This document shows positions 37,179 through 48,200 of a stretch of DNA of 64,000 nt, piece after piece. The notes beneath the pieces are model-generated. The model was not told the origin of the DNA. It did not search any database and saw nothing but the letters and a program-made list of their open reading frames with translations. Source of the stretch: Cokeromyces recurvatus (taxonomy: Eukaryota > Mucoromycota > Mucoromycetes > Mucorales > Mucoraceae); NCBI RefSeq assembly GCF_025118155.1, contig NW_026251404.1, positions 248,001-312,000 on the forward strand. The letters are read 5' to 3'. Made by a program: the position numbers and the translations under genes. Within the stretch, counting starts at the first letter, position 1, and every line of letters starts with the position of its first letter.

Positions 37179-37743
37179 CCGTCATTGTATTTAAACAACA
37201 ATTTATCTTATATGTATATAAATATACACACATATATTTTTGGAATTAAAATAATATAGATTTTTATGTCCACCGCCAACAACTATTTTAAAAGGTGCAA
37301 ACTGGTGGACAAGTCATAATCATGGAAATTTAACAGATAAATCTAATCTATTAATGACTGATCCAAAAAAATCTAATTTCTTTACTACTTCTACTACTGC
37401 TGCTTCTGCTACAACTATTTCTTCTTCTTCAAGTCCTCCTAAATTAACTATTCATATCTCGGGTGAAGCAATTACTCAAACAGGTGTTATTGAATGGCAA
37501 ACATCAGATGGTACTATTATCGATCCTTCTTCTTCTAATGCTTCTACTGTAGTTAGCTCTGGACGTTGTGTATCAAAACAATTGTATATAAATGATGCTG
37601 ATGAAAAGAGAAAACGTGTTGAGGTTTTAGCTAAAATTCAATTAGGAAATGGTGTACAATTAGGTACCTTTCCTAGTAAAGGTATTAAGGTCATCAGTAA
37701 ACCAAGTAAGAAGAGGCAAAGCATCAAGAATATGGAATGTAAG

Positions 37744-37782
<39 letters not shown>

Positions 37783-39303
37783 TACATACATACATACAAA
37801 TAGTATTCAATATTAATAATGTATATGTATATGCTTATGTATCTATTTATATTTTTTTATATAGTATGTATTCATCATGGTACAACTATCTCTTTATTCA
37901 ATCGTATTCGTTCACAAACAGTTTCAACAAAATATTTGGGCGTATCTAATGGTCTTAGTAACGATAACAACGGTACTTGCTTTGTAGCTAGAACAGGTTC
38001 TTGGGATCCTTTTGTTATTTGGATTGTTGATACAGGTCGTTCATCTGAAACAACAACAATGCCTCATCATCAACATCATCCTAATAATATTCATTTTCCA
38101 CCACCCCCAGCTATTGCATTACAAACTCCTTCTACTGCTCAGCAACCAATCGCTGTTCATTATAATCAACCTGTTGTACTTCAGTGTGTAACAACAGGTC
38201 TCGTAAGCCCTGTCATGATCATTCGAAAGGTCGATAAAGGGTCTATGGCTTTAGGAGGCAATGGTATGATCAATGAAGATTTCTTCTCCAAGACAGTTCT
38301 CGGTGGTGAATGTGGGGATGAAAGTCTGGGTGATCCAGTATCTCAACTTCATAAAATTGCTTTCCAAATAGTCCAAGATCCTAGTTTAGCTATGAATCAT
38401 CCATCTAAATCAAGTCAACAACAAGATAGAAGATTATCGACATCGAATCATTATAGAATACCTCAGTCAAACCATTCTGTCACTTATTTAGCTTGTCTAA
38501 ATGATGTGGTAGGAATGCATAAGGTAGCTTATAATCGTCATCTTGTACCCGCTTGTCAACCTAGACCAGACATGAATTCAACTTCATTGTCAGATCTTCT
38601 TTTGAAAGGGAATCTGTCAAAAGATGAAAACCTATATGATCGTCACTCCTCTACCCCTCTCTCTCAGCAGCAGCAGCAGCAACAACAACAATCATCATCA
38701 ACAACGATAGATGCTAAAATGACACCTACAACAAAAGCGCGTCGTCGTATGAGTAGTAGTACTGGTGCTACAGAAACAACTAAAGGACGTCGTAGCAGCT
38801 TATTATCAGAACGCCGAAGTAGCTCTCTATCGGATACATCTGGATTAGAAGGTGCATGTTGGACAGAAGATGTTTCAGATGCAGCAGTATGGACAATTGT
38901 AGGTACAGATTGTGCAACCTATACCTTTTGGACACCTTCAAATGAGAGTCATCATGGTTTCAATATGCCATTTCATCATACCCGTAGTACCCCTATTACA
39001 CCTTTCCCACTTTTACATGAAATCTCAATGACAGAGGATGATAATAAGGATCGTTCTTCTTTGACACTCATAGGAGAAAACATAACACGTGACTTGAATA
39101 TTTGGTTTGGAGATATTAAATCACCACAAACTGAATATAAATCAAGAGATTCCATTACATGTAAAATACCTGATATAAATGAATTGATGAATAGTCCTAC
39201 CATTATTGCAGATGATGAAGATGTATTAAAAAAGAAGATACCCTTATTATTAGTTCGTGGTGATGGTATTGTTTATAGAACTGATCAATTTTATGTCTTT
39301 TAA
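36110..39303 (+). CDS. CSL-family transcription factor (CBF1/RBP-J/Lag-1 type)
   Basis: Three exons (36110-37143, 37260-37738, 37865-39303) give 983 residues. The CSL fold is clear. The RHR-N DNA-binding part starts around FELICQQEWGEQQPSF and includes RFLCPPPT at the exon 1/2 junction. A linker then leads to the highly conserved KPSKKRQS and, across intron 2, CIHHGTTISLFNRIRSQTVS, the main DNA-contact and beta-trefoil entry. The beta-trefoil and a C-terminal IPT/TIG-like domain (ITPFPLLHEISM to the end) follow. The N-terminal about 280 residues are Ser/Thr-rich and disordered, as in fungal CSLs with long N-termini. Long inserts interrupt the core: a Ser/Thr run near 37390-37440, and poly-Gln with Arg/Ser-rich text near 38650-38850. 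CSL proteins bind GTG(G/A)GAA-type sites. Fungi lack Notch, so this acts in a Notch-independent way. Intron 2 contains a long (GT)n tract. Confidence 0.93.
37747..37777 (+). repeat. (GT)n microsatellite in CSL intron 2
   Basis: About 15 GT units begin a few bases after the 5' splice site of intron 2 of the CSL gene. (GT)n/(UG)n near a donor can influence splice-site use in other organisms; here this is only a possibility. Confidence 0.75.
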
Positions 39304-41369
39304 TGTCATTTATGTATATGTATTTTTTTTTTTTTTGTATTTTTATGTTTGTTTCTTTTTTTTCTTTTCCTTTTTTTTTCCATGTTAAAATAATAATAAT
39401 AAAAAAATAATAATCTAGTAGTCATTAAACAAAAAAAAAAATGTGGGGTAAAATTATGATTTATGCTGCTGCCACGTTGTCAAACAGAAATAGATTGTGA
39501 ACCTTTTTTTTTTTGTATAATCATAAAATACCAGTTAGTGGTATTACCATGATTGGTTCCTTTTTATTATTTCTATTTACTATTTGTATGACGTACTATA
39601 CAAATGAGTGTCCAGCAACTTATGATGACAAACAACAAGGAAAAAAAAACAAATAGATAAAGGTAAAGTGTATATCATCAACTATAAAGTCACTTTAAAG
39701 AGAGACAAGACGATGGAAATAAGATACATGTATGAGAATACATAAAATAGAGAGGCGGAATCAATTCAGTTTATTTAATGAATGATTATATAAATTAGAG
39801 GCTTGTATAGATTCATTTATTCTAGCATGTCGCATTATTATCTTTCAGAGAACATTTGTTATAATGACATGCTTCGGTATCATCATGTCTGAAAATAAAA
39901 ATAGATGAATATATAATCTTTTTTATGCATTTTAGTATAATACATTTTATTATGCAAAATGAACAATGAAATTTACAAGATAGTAAAAGCAAAAAAAATA
40001 AAATAAAATAAAAAACTCTCTTAGATCTATAATGGTTGAACTCAAGTAACATTAATCACAAGTTGCTAAAGAACTTTAAGATTTTATAGATGTACAATGA
40101 CTCACTATGAACTTTAATATCTCATTTTAAGATTTCACTATGCATTTTATAGAAAATTAAATACAAATACTCGGACGATATTGGTAATAATAGAAAAAAA
40201 AAGATGGGTCTTTTATCCCTTACATTTATCATTATCATGAACCTTTTTTTTTTTTTTTGGGAAAAGAATATAATTTACTGAGTAGTTATATCAAGATCAC
40301 AGTTCTGCTGTATAATAGATGAATAACATACTTCGTTTACCCGTCAAGGGATATCTTGATAGACTTTATCTTTATAAATATTTTCTACATGATACACCGA
40401 ATCTTTTAGTGATAGTTTAATGTTATTTATTTATATATATGCTAAATTTTATTTTTATATAAAGTGTAGCATTGCACAAAATAGTATTCATATAATTCAT
40501 CTAGTTGCTCATCTGCGGAGTAGTAAAATACTATTCCGTAACTATGGAGATAGACAACAAGTCGCTTAAACTAATAAAACATGGGGCATACATAGTGTTA
40601 AAATCAACAAAGTTTTCGAAGGTTAGTAATAGTAGTTTCAATCATAGATTTTTATTTTATTTTATTTTAGTGAATGTAGCTTTAAAATATATTTATATGC
40701 AGTTTTAAACTTTAAAGTATTATCATCTAAAATGTGGGGGGGGGAAGGAGGAACAGTACTTTTAGTTCCCTTTTTTTTTTCTTTTCTTTTGCTAAACCAG
40801 TCATAATTAAGCTTTAGTAGACAGTGATGCTATAGACAACGTCTTTCTAAAAAAGGAAAAACAAAGGCTAAATGTGCAACAGTAATAATTGAAATGATCT
40901 TATTCTTTACATTGTATAAATATTATATCACGACATGTATTTGCACAAAATGATACGAAATAGTTGATAATAAATGGGTTTACACCTATAATATTATATA
41001 TACAGTTATTTTTCTAGGCTTGGCAAAATAAAAGATCTGCCAAATATAATCACTGAAAAAAAAAAAAAAAAAAAGATAAGAAACTTGCTGTTATCCTCTC
41101 CCTCTTTTTTTTTTTTTTATAGATGCAATTTACTACCACTTTTATTTTGTAAATGATGTATTTCTTTTTGACTTTCTTAATTATTTAAATCTTTTAGATA
41201 CTAATTTATCGTTGTATTTGTTTTGACATTGATTCTTTTTCGGTGATGTTTCCATAGTGAATATCATATCTTTTTTTTTTTTTTTTTTTTTTTCCAAGTT
41301 GGATCCGAAATTCTCAAGTTGTTCCATTTTTGATATAAAACCGAAAACTTATTTTCTTATCTCAAAGCT

Positions 41370-41418
<49 letters not shown>

Positions 41419-42053
41419 TTTACTTTGCATATTAATAATTAGTTGCAAGACGACAAGGTACAAATATTGTGTATAGGCTCAAGATGAACAAAAACATGAT
41501 TAAAGAGCTTGTTGATATGATTTGAGAAGAAATAATTGTTTTTTACAAAGTTCAAGTGAATAATTATGTCAATTAAACAAAGGATTGCTCCTATAGTACA
41601 ATCAATCGTCTATCAAAATTAGTATCCTTTACTAAATGGTGTTTTTTTTTAGCGAATTTCGTCAATTTAATAAAGCTCTTTGATTTAGTTTTATGCGTAC
41701 TTTAACTCTATTTATAAAACTAACTAACTTTATTCACTTTTCGTATTTTAGAAATATAACCTTAAAAAAAAATACTCCTGAATTTCTTTCAAGGAAATGT
41801 TAGAGCTTTCTCTAATTTATAAAGGTAGCTTACACCCTTCTATAATGTCATTGTTAAGTGCTTGATGAAAAAAAAAAACATGTCCAAATGATTCTTACAT
41901 GTCATTAAGTATTTCATTTTTTTTTTAATCGACCAATAAAAAAAAACCTATTTTGCTTGTTTTTATTTATTTTTTGTTCATGTAACTATACACAGTTTTA
42001 ATTTTATTTCTTATTTTTTTAAGGGATTTATATTTATCATATATTTTCAGTTT
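39304..42053. other. Gene-poor 2.7-kb stretch
   Basis: Mostly AT-rich DNA with homopolymers (T-runs near 41272-41294 and a run of about 40 at 41373-41412). On the minus strand a Cys-containing ORF end (39831-39887, ACHYNKCSLKDNNATC) directly follows an acceptor-like TTTTCAG, but no convincing partner exon was found. On the plus strand a short TRM6-like fragment lies at 40544-40620. Confidence 0.5.
40544..40620 (+). pseudogene. Possible TRM6-like N-terminal fragment
   Basis: The short ORF segment MEIDNKSLKLIKHGAYIVLK (then STKFSK) resembles the opening of TRM6, the non-catalytic subunit of tRNA m1A58 methyltransferase, which reads roughly I-x-x-G-x-[FY]-V-x-L-K followed by a Phe/Lys motif. 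A GTTAGT donor-like site follows. No continuing exon was found in the next kilobase, so it would be an orphan fragment. The match is short and may be chance. Confidence 0.25.
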
Positions 42054-44732
42054 ATGAAGAATAGCATGACACATGTAGAGAATATCAATACTGACGCGTT
42101 TAACGATGAAAAACGTTTAACGAGTGCTTTAAATCATATATTTATGAATTCTCCAGTTGCAGCAAAATTTTATGGGGGGCATTTTGATACGTTTATTCGT
42201 AACGAACTACAATCCTTCCCTGAAATTGCTTCTGTTTTCGATTCCATTGAAATCATCCATCCCACCAATCTCATCAAACTTTTGAAAGTAACCAAAAACT
42301 CTTCAAAAAATGGTAAAGATTGGGGAGATAAAATTGCAATGATCCTGAATACTCTCCAACAATTACCTCAATTAACAACAGAGCAAGTACTTATCATACG
42401 CGATCTTTGTCAACAAAGGATCTCACCCCTTTTTTCAAATCCATGTTTACAAAATATGATACTGATCACTTCCTCACCAAGGTCGATTCACAAAAGATGT
42501 TTAGTCTTTATTGCTTGTAAAGAAAAGATGAAGCATCAAACAATCTTGCTTGAAAACTTGGAGCTATATCACACTGTTCTTCCTAATCTAGTCTCCATTA
42601 AACTTGATCAATTTTATATTAATACAAACAATCCACGCAAAAATTATACCCCAAATCAAGTCAGTCACATAGACATCAAAGTGCCATCCATGTTAGAAAG
42701 CGAAGTTAATTTTTTTATTCACATTTTTAAATGTTATGGCAAAACACTACAATCTTTCAGATTTGAAAGAGAAACTCAACTGATTAAAAATATCCCTAAA
42801 GATGCTAAAGATGGAAAAGATTTGAGAAAGTGTCAAGCAGATCTTTCTCAACTAAAGAAACTAGAAATTAATTATCATAGCTCATACACGACCATCATAT
42901 TGAATCTGCTTGCCAAATCAAATTGTGAACTTGAACATTTATCTTTAATTGGCATTCCAGATCCTCAAGTTGTGTTACCCAGTTTGTTAAAGATAGGTAG
43001 CAATTCACTAAAGCATTTAACCATGATTTCCAGGAAGAATATCGACTATGGAGAATTAGCCCAATTTAAATCACTTAAATCCCTTTGCTGCCATCATTCT
43101 ACCTCAAGAGAATTGATTGATGTCATTCGTATTTTAAAGCTTCTCCCTAATTTGGAAGCGCTTGATGTAGGTTTTAATCATAACCTAGGTCTTTTGGCTA
43201 GACATAAAGGCATCAAGTTTGAGGCTTGCAAGTTAAAAAAACTGACCCTACATTCTATCTGCTTAAAGGGAAGCGAAATTTCATATCTTCATTCATGTAT
43301 ATCTCATATCGTTCATCTTACACTTTCCAATTGCAGAATTGGCAGAACAGAAAACGGAACAGAAGAAAGATTGTCGTTGAAGGACTATAGTTTAGAAACA
43401 TTGACTATTGAAAATTGTAAATTATATAGTGATAGTAAAGATCCTAAGAAGCTCATTAACAAGTTCAAGATTTTGTTGCAAACAAATGTTGAATACAAAG
43501 CATCCATTATTAGCAAAAGAAAAGCGCGCACATCATATGAAGAAAGCGTATCAGGACTACATAATACGTTCGATTACATTTCTTTGGTAAATAGAGCACT
43601 TGAGCCTTCTCAAGCATCAGAGCTTAAAATTTATATTCATGCACTTGAAAATTTTAAATGCGATGAAAGTGGTTTGAAAGCTATTTCTTTCAGCCCAGTG
43701 GAAAAGGATATCAACGTTGTATTTGATCCTAAAGTGAAAAATGAGGTTGTGATGGATTTAGAATCAGAAGGTACACATCCTACAGTTGCAATGGGTTTAG
43801 AACCAGAAGATACACAACCTACAGTTGCAATGGATTTAGAACCAGAAGATACACAACCTACAGTTGCAATGGATTTAGAACCAGAAGGTACACATCCTAC
43901 AGTTGCAATGGGTTTAGAACCAGAAGATACACAACCTACAGTTGCAATGGATTTAGAACCAGAAGGTACACATCCTACAGTTGCAATGGGTTTAGAACCA
44001 GAAGATACACATCCTACAGTTGCAATGGATATTGATCAACACTTGGAGAATATACATAACAAAGACAATGTAGAGGAATCAGAAAAGAGAAATACCCCAG
44101 AAAGCACGGTTCAAGAACAAAATACAGTGCATAGAGATTCAGATATTAACAAAGATCCAGAAAGTTCCTCAGGCCAAGGCGTCAAACATCGTATGTCAGC
44201 AGCAGAGTTTATGATAAGTGATGATGAAGATGATCTTATTGTAGAAAAGTCACTATATAACCATTTAGCCTCTCTGTCTAAAGAAGCTAATAAAGAAAAG
44301 TCTTGTATACAAAATAAGTCTGAAGAACAAGTTGAAGAGCAAACTACATATGAGCATCAAAATCAAAGCGATAAAGAAGAAAAAAGGATAGGCAAAAGGA
44401 AAAGATCATTCAGGGATGATGATGATGATGATGACTATCGCTCAGTCAAGGAGAGAAGAGATAGTTGCATTTCAGAGGATAATGTTTCAACCTCAGAAAA
44501 GGAAGAAGGCCTTTTTGAACGCACCCTCAGACTTAGAGATATTTCTCCATCGACAGATTCATCTCATAAAAAGCAGAAGACTCATTATGCTGATCTAGAT
44601 AATAGTCGTTCTAAAGAGGATGATAGCGAGCAAAGTCGAAATAACAAACTGTTTATAAAGAGTATCAGAGAGCTCAAGCCTATTGTGTATATTCCCATTT
44701 ATGGAAAAAAAAAGAAAACTAGCATTACATGA
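42054..44732 (+). CDS. Leucine-rich-repeat protein with tandem 13-residue repeats
   Basis: Single exon, 892 residues. Residues about 150-440 contain irregular leucine-rich repeats (for example CELEHLSLIGIPDPQVVLPS and LLPNLEALDVGFNHNLGLL), the type seen in fungal F-box/LRR proteins, though I do not see an F-box at the N-terminus. Residues 567-657 are seven near-identical 13-residue units (43752-44024). The C-terminal 230 residues are charged and disordered, with likely nuclear signals (KRIGKRKRSFRDDDDDDDYR, SHKKQKTH). An acceptor-like TTTTCAG lies four bases before the ATG, so an upstream exon (coding or 5' UTR) is possible. Function unknown; nuclear location inferred. Confidence 0.75.
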   Translation: MKNSMTHVENINTDAFNDEKRLTSALNHIFMNSPVAAKFYGGHFDTFIRNELQSFPEIASVFDSIEIIHPTNLIKLLKVTKNSSKNGKDWGDKIAMILNTLQQLPQLTTEQVLIIRDLCQQRISPLFSNPCLQNMILITSSPRSIHKRCLVFIACKEKMKHQTILLENLELYHTVLPNLVSIKLDQFYINTNNPRKNYTPNQVSHIDIKVPSMLESEVNFFIHIFKCYGKTLQSFRFERETQLIKNIPKDAKDGKDLRKCQADLSQLKKLEINYHSSYTTIILNLLAKSNCELEHLSLIGIPDPQVVLPSLLKIGSNSLKHLTMISRKNIDYGELAQFKSLKSLCCHHSTSRELIDVIRILKLLPNLEALDVGFNHNLGLLARHKGIKFEACKLKKLTLHSICLKGSEISYLHSCISHIVHLTLSNCRIGRTENGTEERLSLKDYSLETLTIENCKLYSDSKDPKKLINKFKILLQTNVEYKASIISKRKARTSYEESVSGLHNTFDYISLVNRALEPSQASELKIYIHALENFKCDESGLKAISFSPVEKDINVVFDPKVKNEVVMDLESEGTHPTVAMGLEPEDTQPTVAMDLEPEDTQPTVAMDLEPEGTHPTVAMGLEPEDTQPTVAMDLEPEGTHPTVAMGLEPEDTHPTVAMDIDQHLENIHNKDNVEESEKRNTPESTVQEQNTVHRDSDINKDPESSSGQGVKHRMSAAEFMISDDEDDLIVEKSLYNHLASLSKEANKEKSCIQNKSEEQVEEQTTYEHQNQSDKEEKRIGKRKRSFRDDDDDDDYRSVKERRDSCISEDNVSTSEKEEGLFERTLRLRDISPSTDSSHKKQKTHYADLDNSRSKEDDSEQSRNNKLFIKSIRELKPIVYIPIYGKKKKTSIT
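43752..44024 (+). repeat. Coding minisatellite, 7 x 39 bp
   Basis: Seven tandem 39-bp units encode M[DG]LEPE[DG]T[QH]PTVA. Variation between units is confined to a few positions (Asp/Gly at positions 2 and 7, Gln/His at 9, and one Ser for Pro at position 5 of unit 1), which suggests recent expansion. Alternating unit types hint at higher-order duplication of two-unit blocks. Confidence 0.93.
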
Positions 44733-45211
44733 ATGAATTCTACATTGTATTTAAATATGTATAAATGCATATTTGTATAAATATACATATCTATATGTAT
44801 TGATAAATAAAATAGTATTATCTATTTGTATATAATATCGATAATTATTATAAATAATTTGACACTACTACTTAACAAGTATATTAAAAAATAAAATAAA
44901 TAAATAAATAAAAAATCAGGGAAAGGTGTTCTCAAGTAACATCACTAGAAATTCATTTTTTTTTTCATCATCATGTAAAAAAGCTGTATATGTTGGCTAA
45001 ACATTGTGATAAAATAATTATATTGATGTACTCTACATGTAAATATAATAAGGGAATATAAATATAACGTATATTTTTTAATTGTTATAAAATATTAAAC
45101 AAAGGGAATATAAATGATATAACAATATACTGTAAAAAAAACAGTAAATTTTTGATGATATTATTAACATTGAAATTAGCAAAATACAAGTATAATTTAC
45201 TAAAGTCCTTA
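44733..45211. other. Convergent 3' intergenic region
   Basis: Lies between the 3' ends of two convergent genes. AT-rich, no ORF of interest. Confidence 0.6.
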
Positions 45212-48200
45212 TTATTGGTACTTTTTCTTATTAATAATAGGCGTTTTTGCATCATCATCAGCTCTTTTCATTTTCAAGACAATTTGATTGCCTTCTTCGT
45301 CTATACTAATGTACTTATCTCCATTGATATATCCAGGTAAAGGTGATCTTGATCTACTACCAGATGATTTGCTAGATGATCGTGTTGATGCTAGACTACT
45401 ATTATGTTTATCGACACCGCCTCCGCCACGAATAGTAATACGTCCAGATGGGGATGAGGGTCTTACGTATTGTAAATAGGCTTCTTGGAAGGGTCCATTT
45501 TCTAGTTGATAACTTGTGCTATTATCATTGGCAGATTCTGGTCTTGAATAAACTCCTTCTGTAAGCTTATGATCTATATTTGTATATATTTATAATAATT
45601 AATACAGACATACACGATTATTAAATGCTAAAAAAAAAGGTATACCTCTTAAGAACCTATAATAAATAAAATAAAATAATTATTAGTTTACATTTGTTAA
45701 ATATTTATATATATATATTTTTTTTCTTTTTGACAAGTTACTTTGAAAGTTCAACCCAACCACCACCAACACGAACCATGACCATTCGACTAGGTAAAAT
45801 ACGACAATAAACCAATCGTGGATTAAAATCTCCAAACCAATATTTTCCAACTTGGCCAGGCACAACCTTGACTGTAACTCGATAAGGAGAGCTATTTACA
45901 ATATAACCAAGCTGCATATCAAGTTCATTATTAGGATCAGGCACATAGTTGTTACTAGGTTTATTTCCTGAAGAATGTGTTGAAACTGGTATATTATTTA
46001 TTACTTTTTTCCCGTTTGTAGCATCTTCACGTCTATTATTTACAGGGAAAGGAGATACTCTACCAAAGCTTTTATCATTTAGCATAGCATAACGCTTAGC
46101 ATTTATCAAAGGTAAAGCCTTGTGAGGAGTTGGGGATAAGGACTTGGCCATAGCAAGCTTGGTAAAGAATTCATGATCTAACTGATGAATACAAGCTTGA
46201 AGTTCTCTTTCTCGAGCAGCCGCAGCTGATTGTGCTTGGGCCCAACGTTTTGTTGCTTTTTGCAAACTGTCTAGAACGCGCTCATGATTGTCCAAGAGTC
46301 TTTTCTTGGACTCACCACGAGCTCTTTCTAAAATATCGTTAACAGCTTGTTGATGTTGCTTAAAAGACGTAACTAATGTCTTGAGTAAGGCTTGTAATTC
46401 AGATTTAACAAATTTATTGTTGATAATGGTCGAGTGATGAGGAGATGCTTGCTCAGTAGCTGCCATAAGTGAAGCAATTTGTTTATCAATTTCCTCCATA
46501 ATTCGCAGGAATCCTGAGAGGTCTCCTTCAGCTAACACTTCCTTCTTTCTGGTATTAACAAGGGTATCAAATTGATTTAAAGCAGTTGATATTTGTTGTC
46601 GAAGTTTACTAATATCATTGTTATTTTCATCACCCTTTGCATAATCAGCAATTAATGAATCAACAGCCTTTGTCTTCTTATCTAAAGCCGAATAAAAATC
46701 GCTACAAAAGTCTTCTAATTCTCGTTCTGCCGACTCAATACCTGTTCCACTTGACTGGAATGTTTTAACACTCTCTGTCATGTTAAAAATAAATTGAAGA
46801 TTATCATTAAGTTTAATCATGATTTGTTGATATTTGTTATTATTGCCGACGGCTTCTTGTGCTTGAAGCAATTGCTGTTTAAAGTCCGAATATTTTTTGT
46901 TTAGATGAGCATCTCTATTATTTACTATGTCTGTAATAGTTTCCACGCATGAATCAGTTTGACACAGAGTTTTACAAGTGAAGCTTTTAATAGATTGACT
47001 AAGTTTGGAATTCTCTAATATGGATTCATCTAGCGTTTCAAGTTGTCGTTCAAGTTCTACTATCACTTTATTCAAGTTTTCATGATTTCCAAGCTTATTA
47101 ATACCTTCATCTATAGTAGCGAGCATCACCATCTGGTTGTCTATAAATTGGGACAATAATGTTGCAATAGATGAATAGTTTTTCTCAGATTGTATAACAT
47201 CATTTAACTTTTCTAATGATGATACAATCGGTATCAGTATTTGATTGGATTGATCGTCTGAACTATCAAGCATAGAAACTAATTTTGCATATTGATTAAC
47301 CTGAAGCGTTTCCAATTCATTTTGGCATGCTGAATAAACTGTTTCACTAGATTTAATGATACTTTCGCACTTATCAATAGTACTATGTAGAGTATCTTTT
47401 ATATCATCAAATACAATTGCGCTGTTGTGTTTGGAAATCTTAGTCAACTGTTCATTACATTCTTTGCATAGGCGATCTACAGTTTCATTTATTATTTGAA
47501 TTAATGAAACCCTTTCTGCTTCTACTATTTGACCCTTTAACTTTAATCTCAAACTGTTTAAAAGGTTATTTAAAGTTGCCTTTTGAGAATTGAAAATGTT
47601 TGAGTTCATTGTATCTTCAGATAAATCATCAGATAAATCAGACAATTCATTGATAAGCAAAGATTCAATTGTATCAAAAGTTTCGTTCATCTTATTATAG
47701 TCTACAACATAACTAGTATTCATCATGCTATTTTGTGCATTTTCCAAATCTTTCTGAACACTTTGTAATGTATCGAAATACTTGTTCCATTTGAAAGAAC
47801 GAGCTATCAAAGTGGATACATCATTTCCTAGTTTTTCGAGTTTCTTCAATGCCTCTGTCACTTCTGTATATTTTGTGTTATCATAATTTGGATTTATAGC
47901 TTCAATTGCAGAATATTGACTAGATATATCACTAAACGAGTCCTTCAAACTGATAATACAATCCATAACGCCCTTATATTTTGATACAAGACTATGGTAT
48001 CTATCTCGACGATATTCTGATGTATGCTCGTAAGCTATAACTTGATACTCTTCTTTAATATTATTCATTTCATTGGTCTGAATAGAGATTAGCTCTTGCA
48101 GTTTAAATGTATCTTCCACATATTTCTTAATCAGTTGATCAAGATACACGGTACTTTGAAGTTCTACAAGTTTAGCTCGAATCGCTTTTGCTGTTTCCAT

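Noticed and set aside
39822..40052. Small Cys-containing secreted peptide gene (-)
   Set aside because: The Cys-rich end follows an acceptor-like site, but the only possible upstream donor gives the wrong phase.
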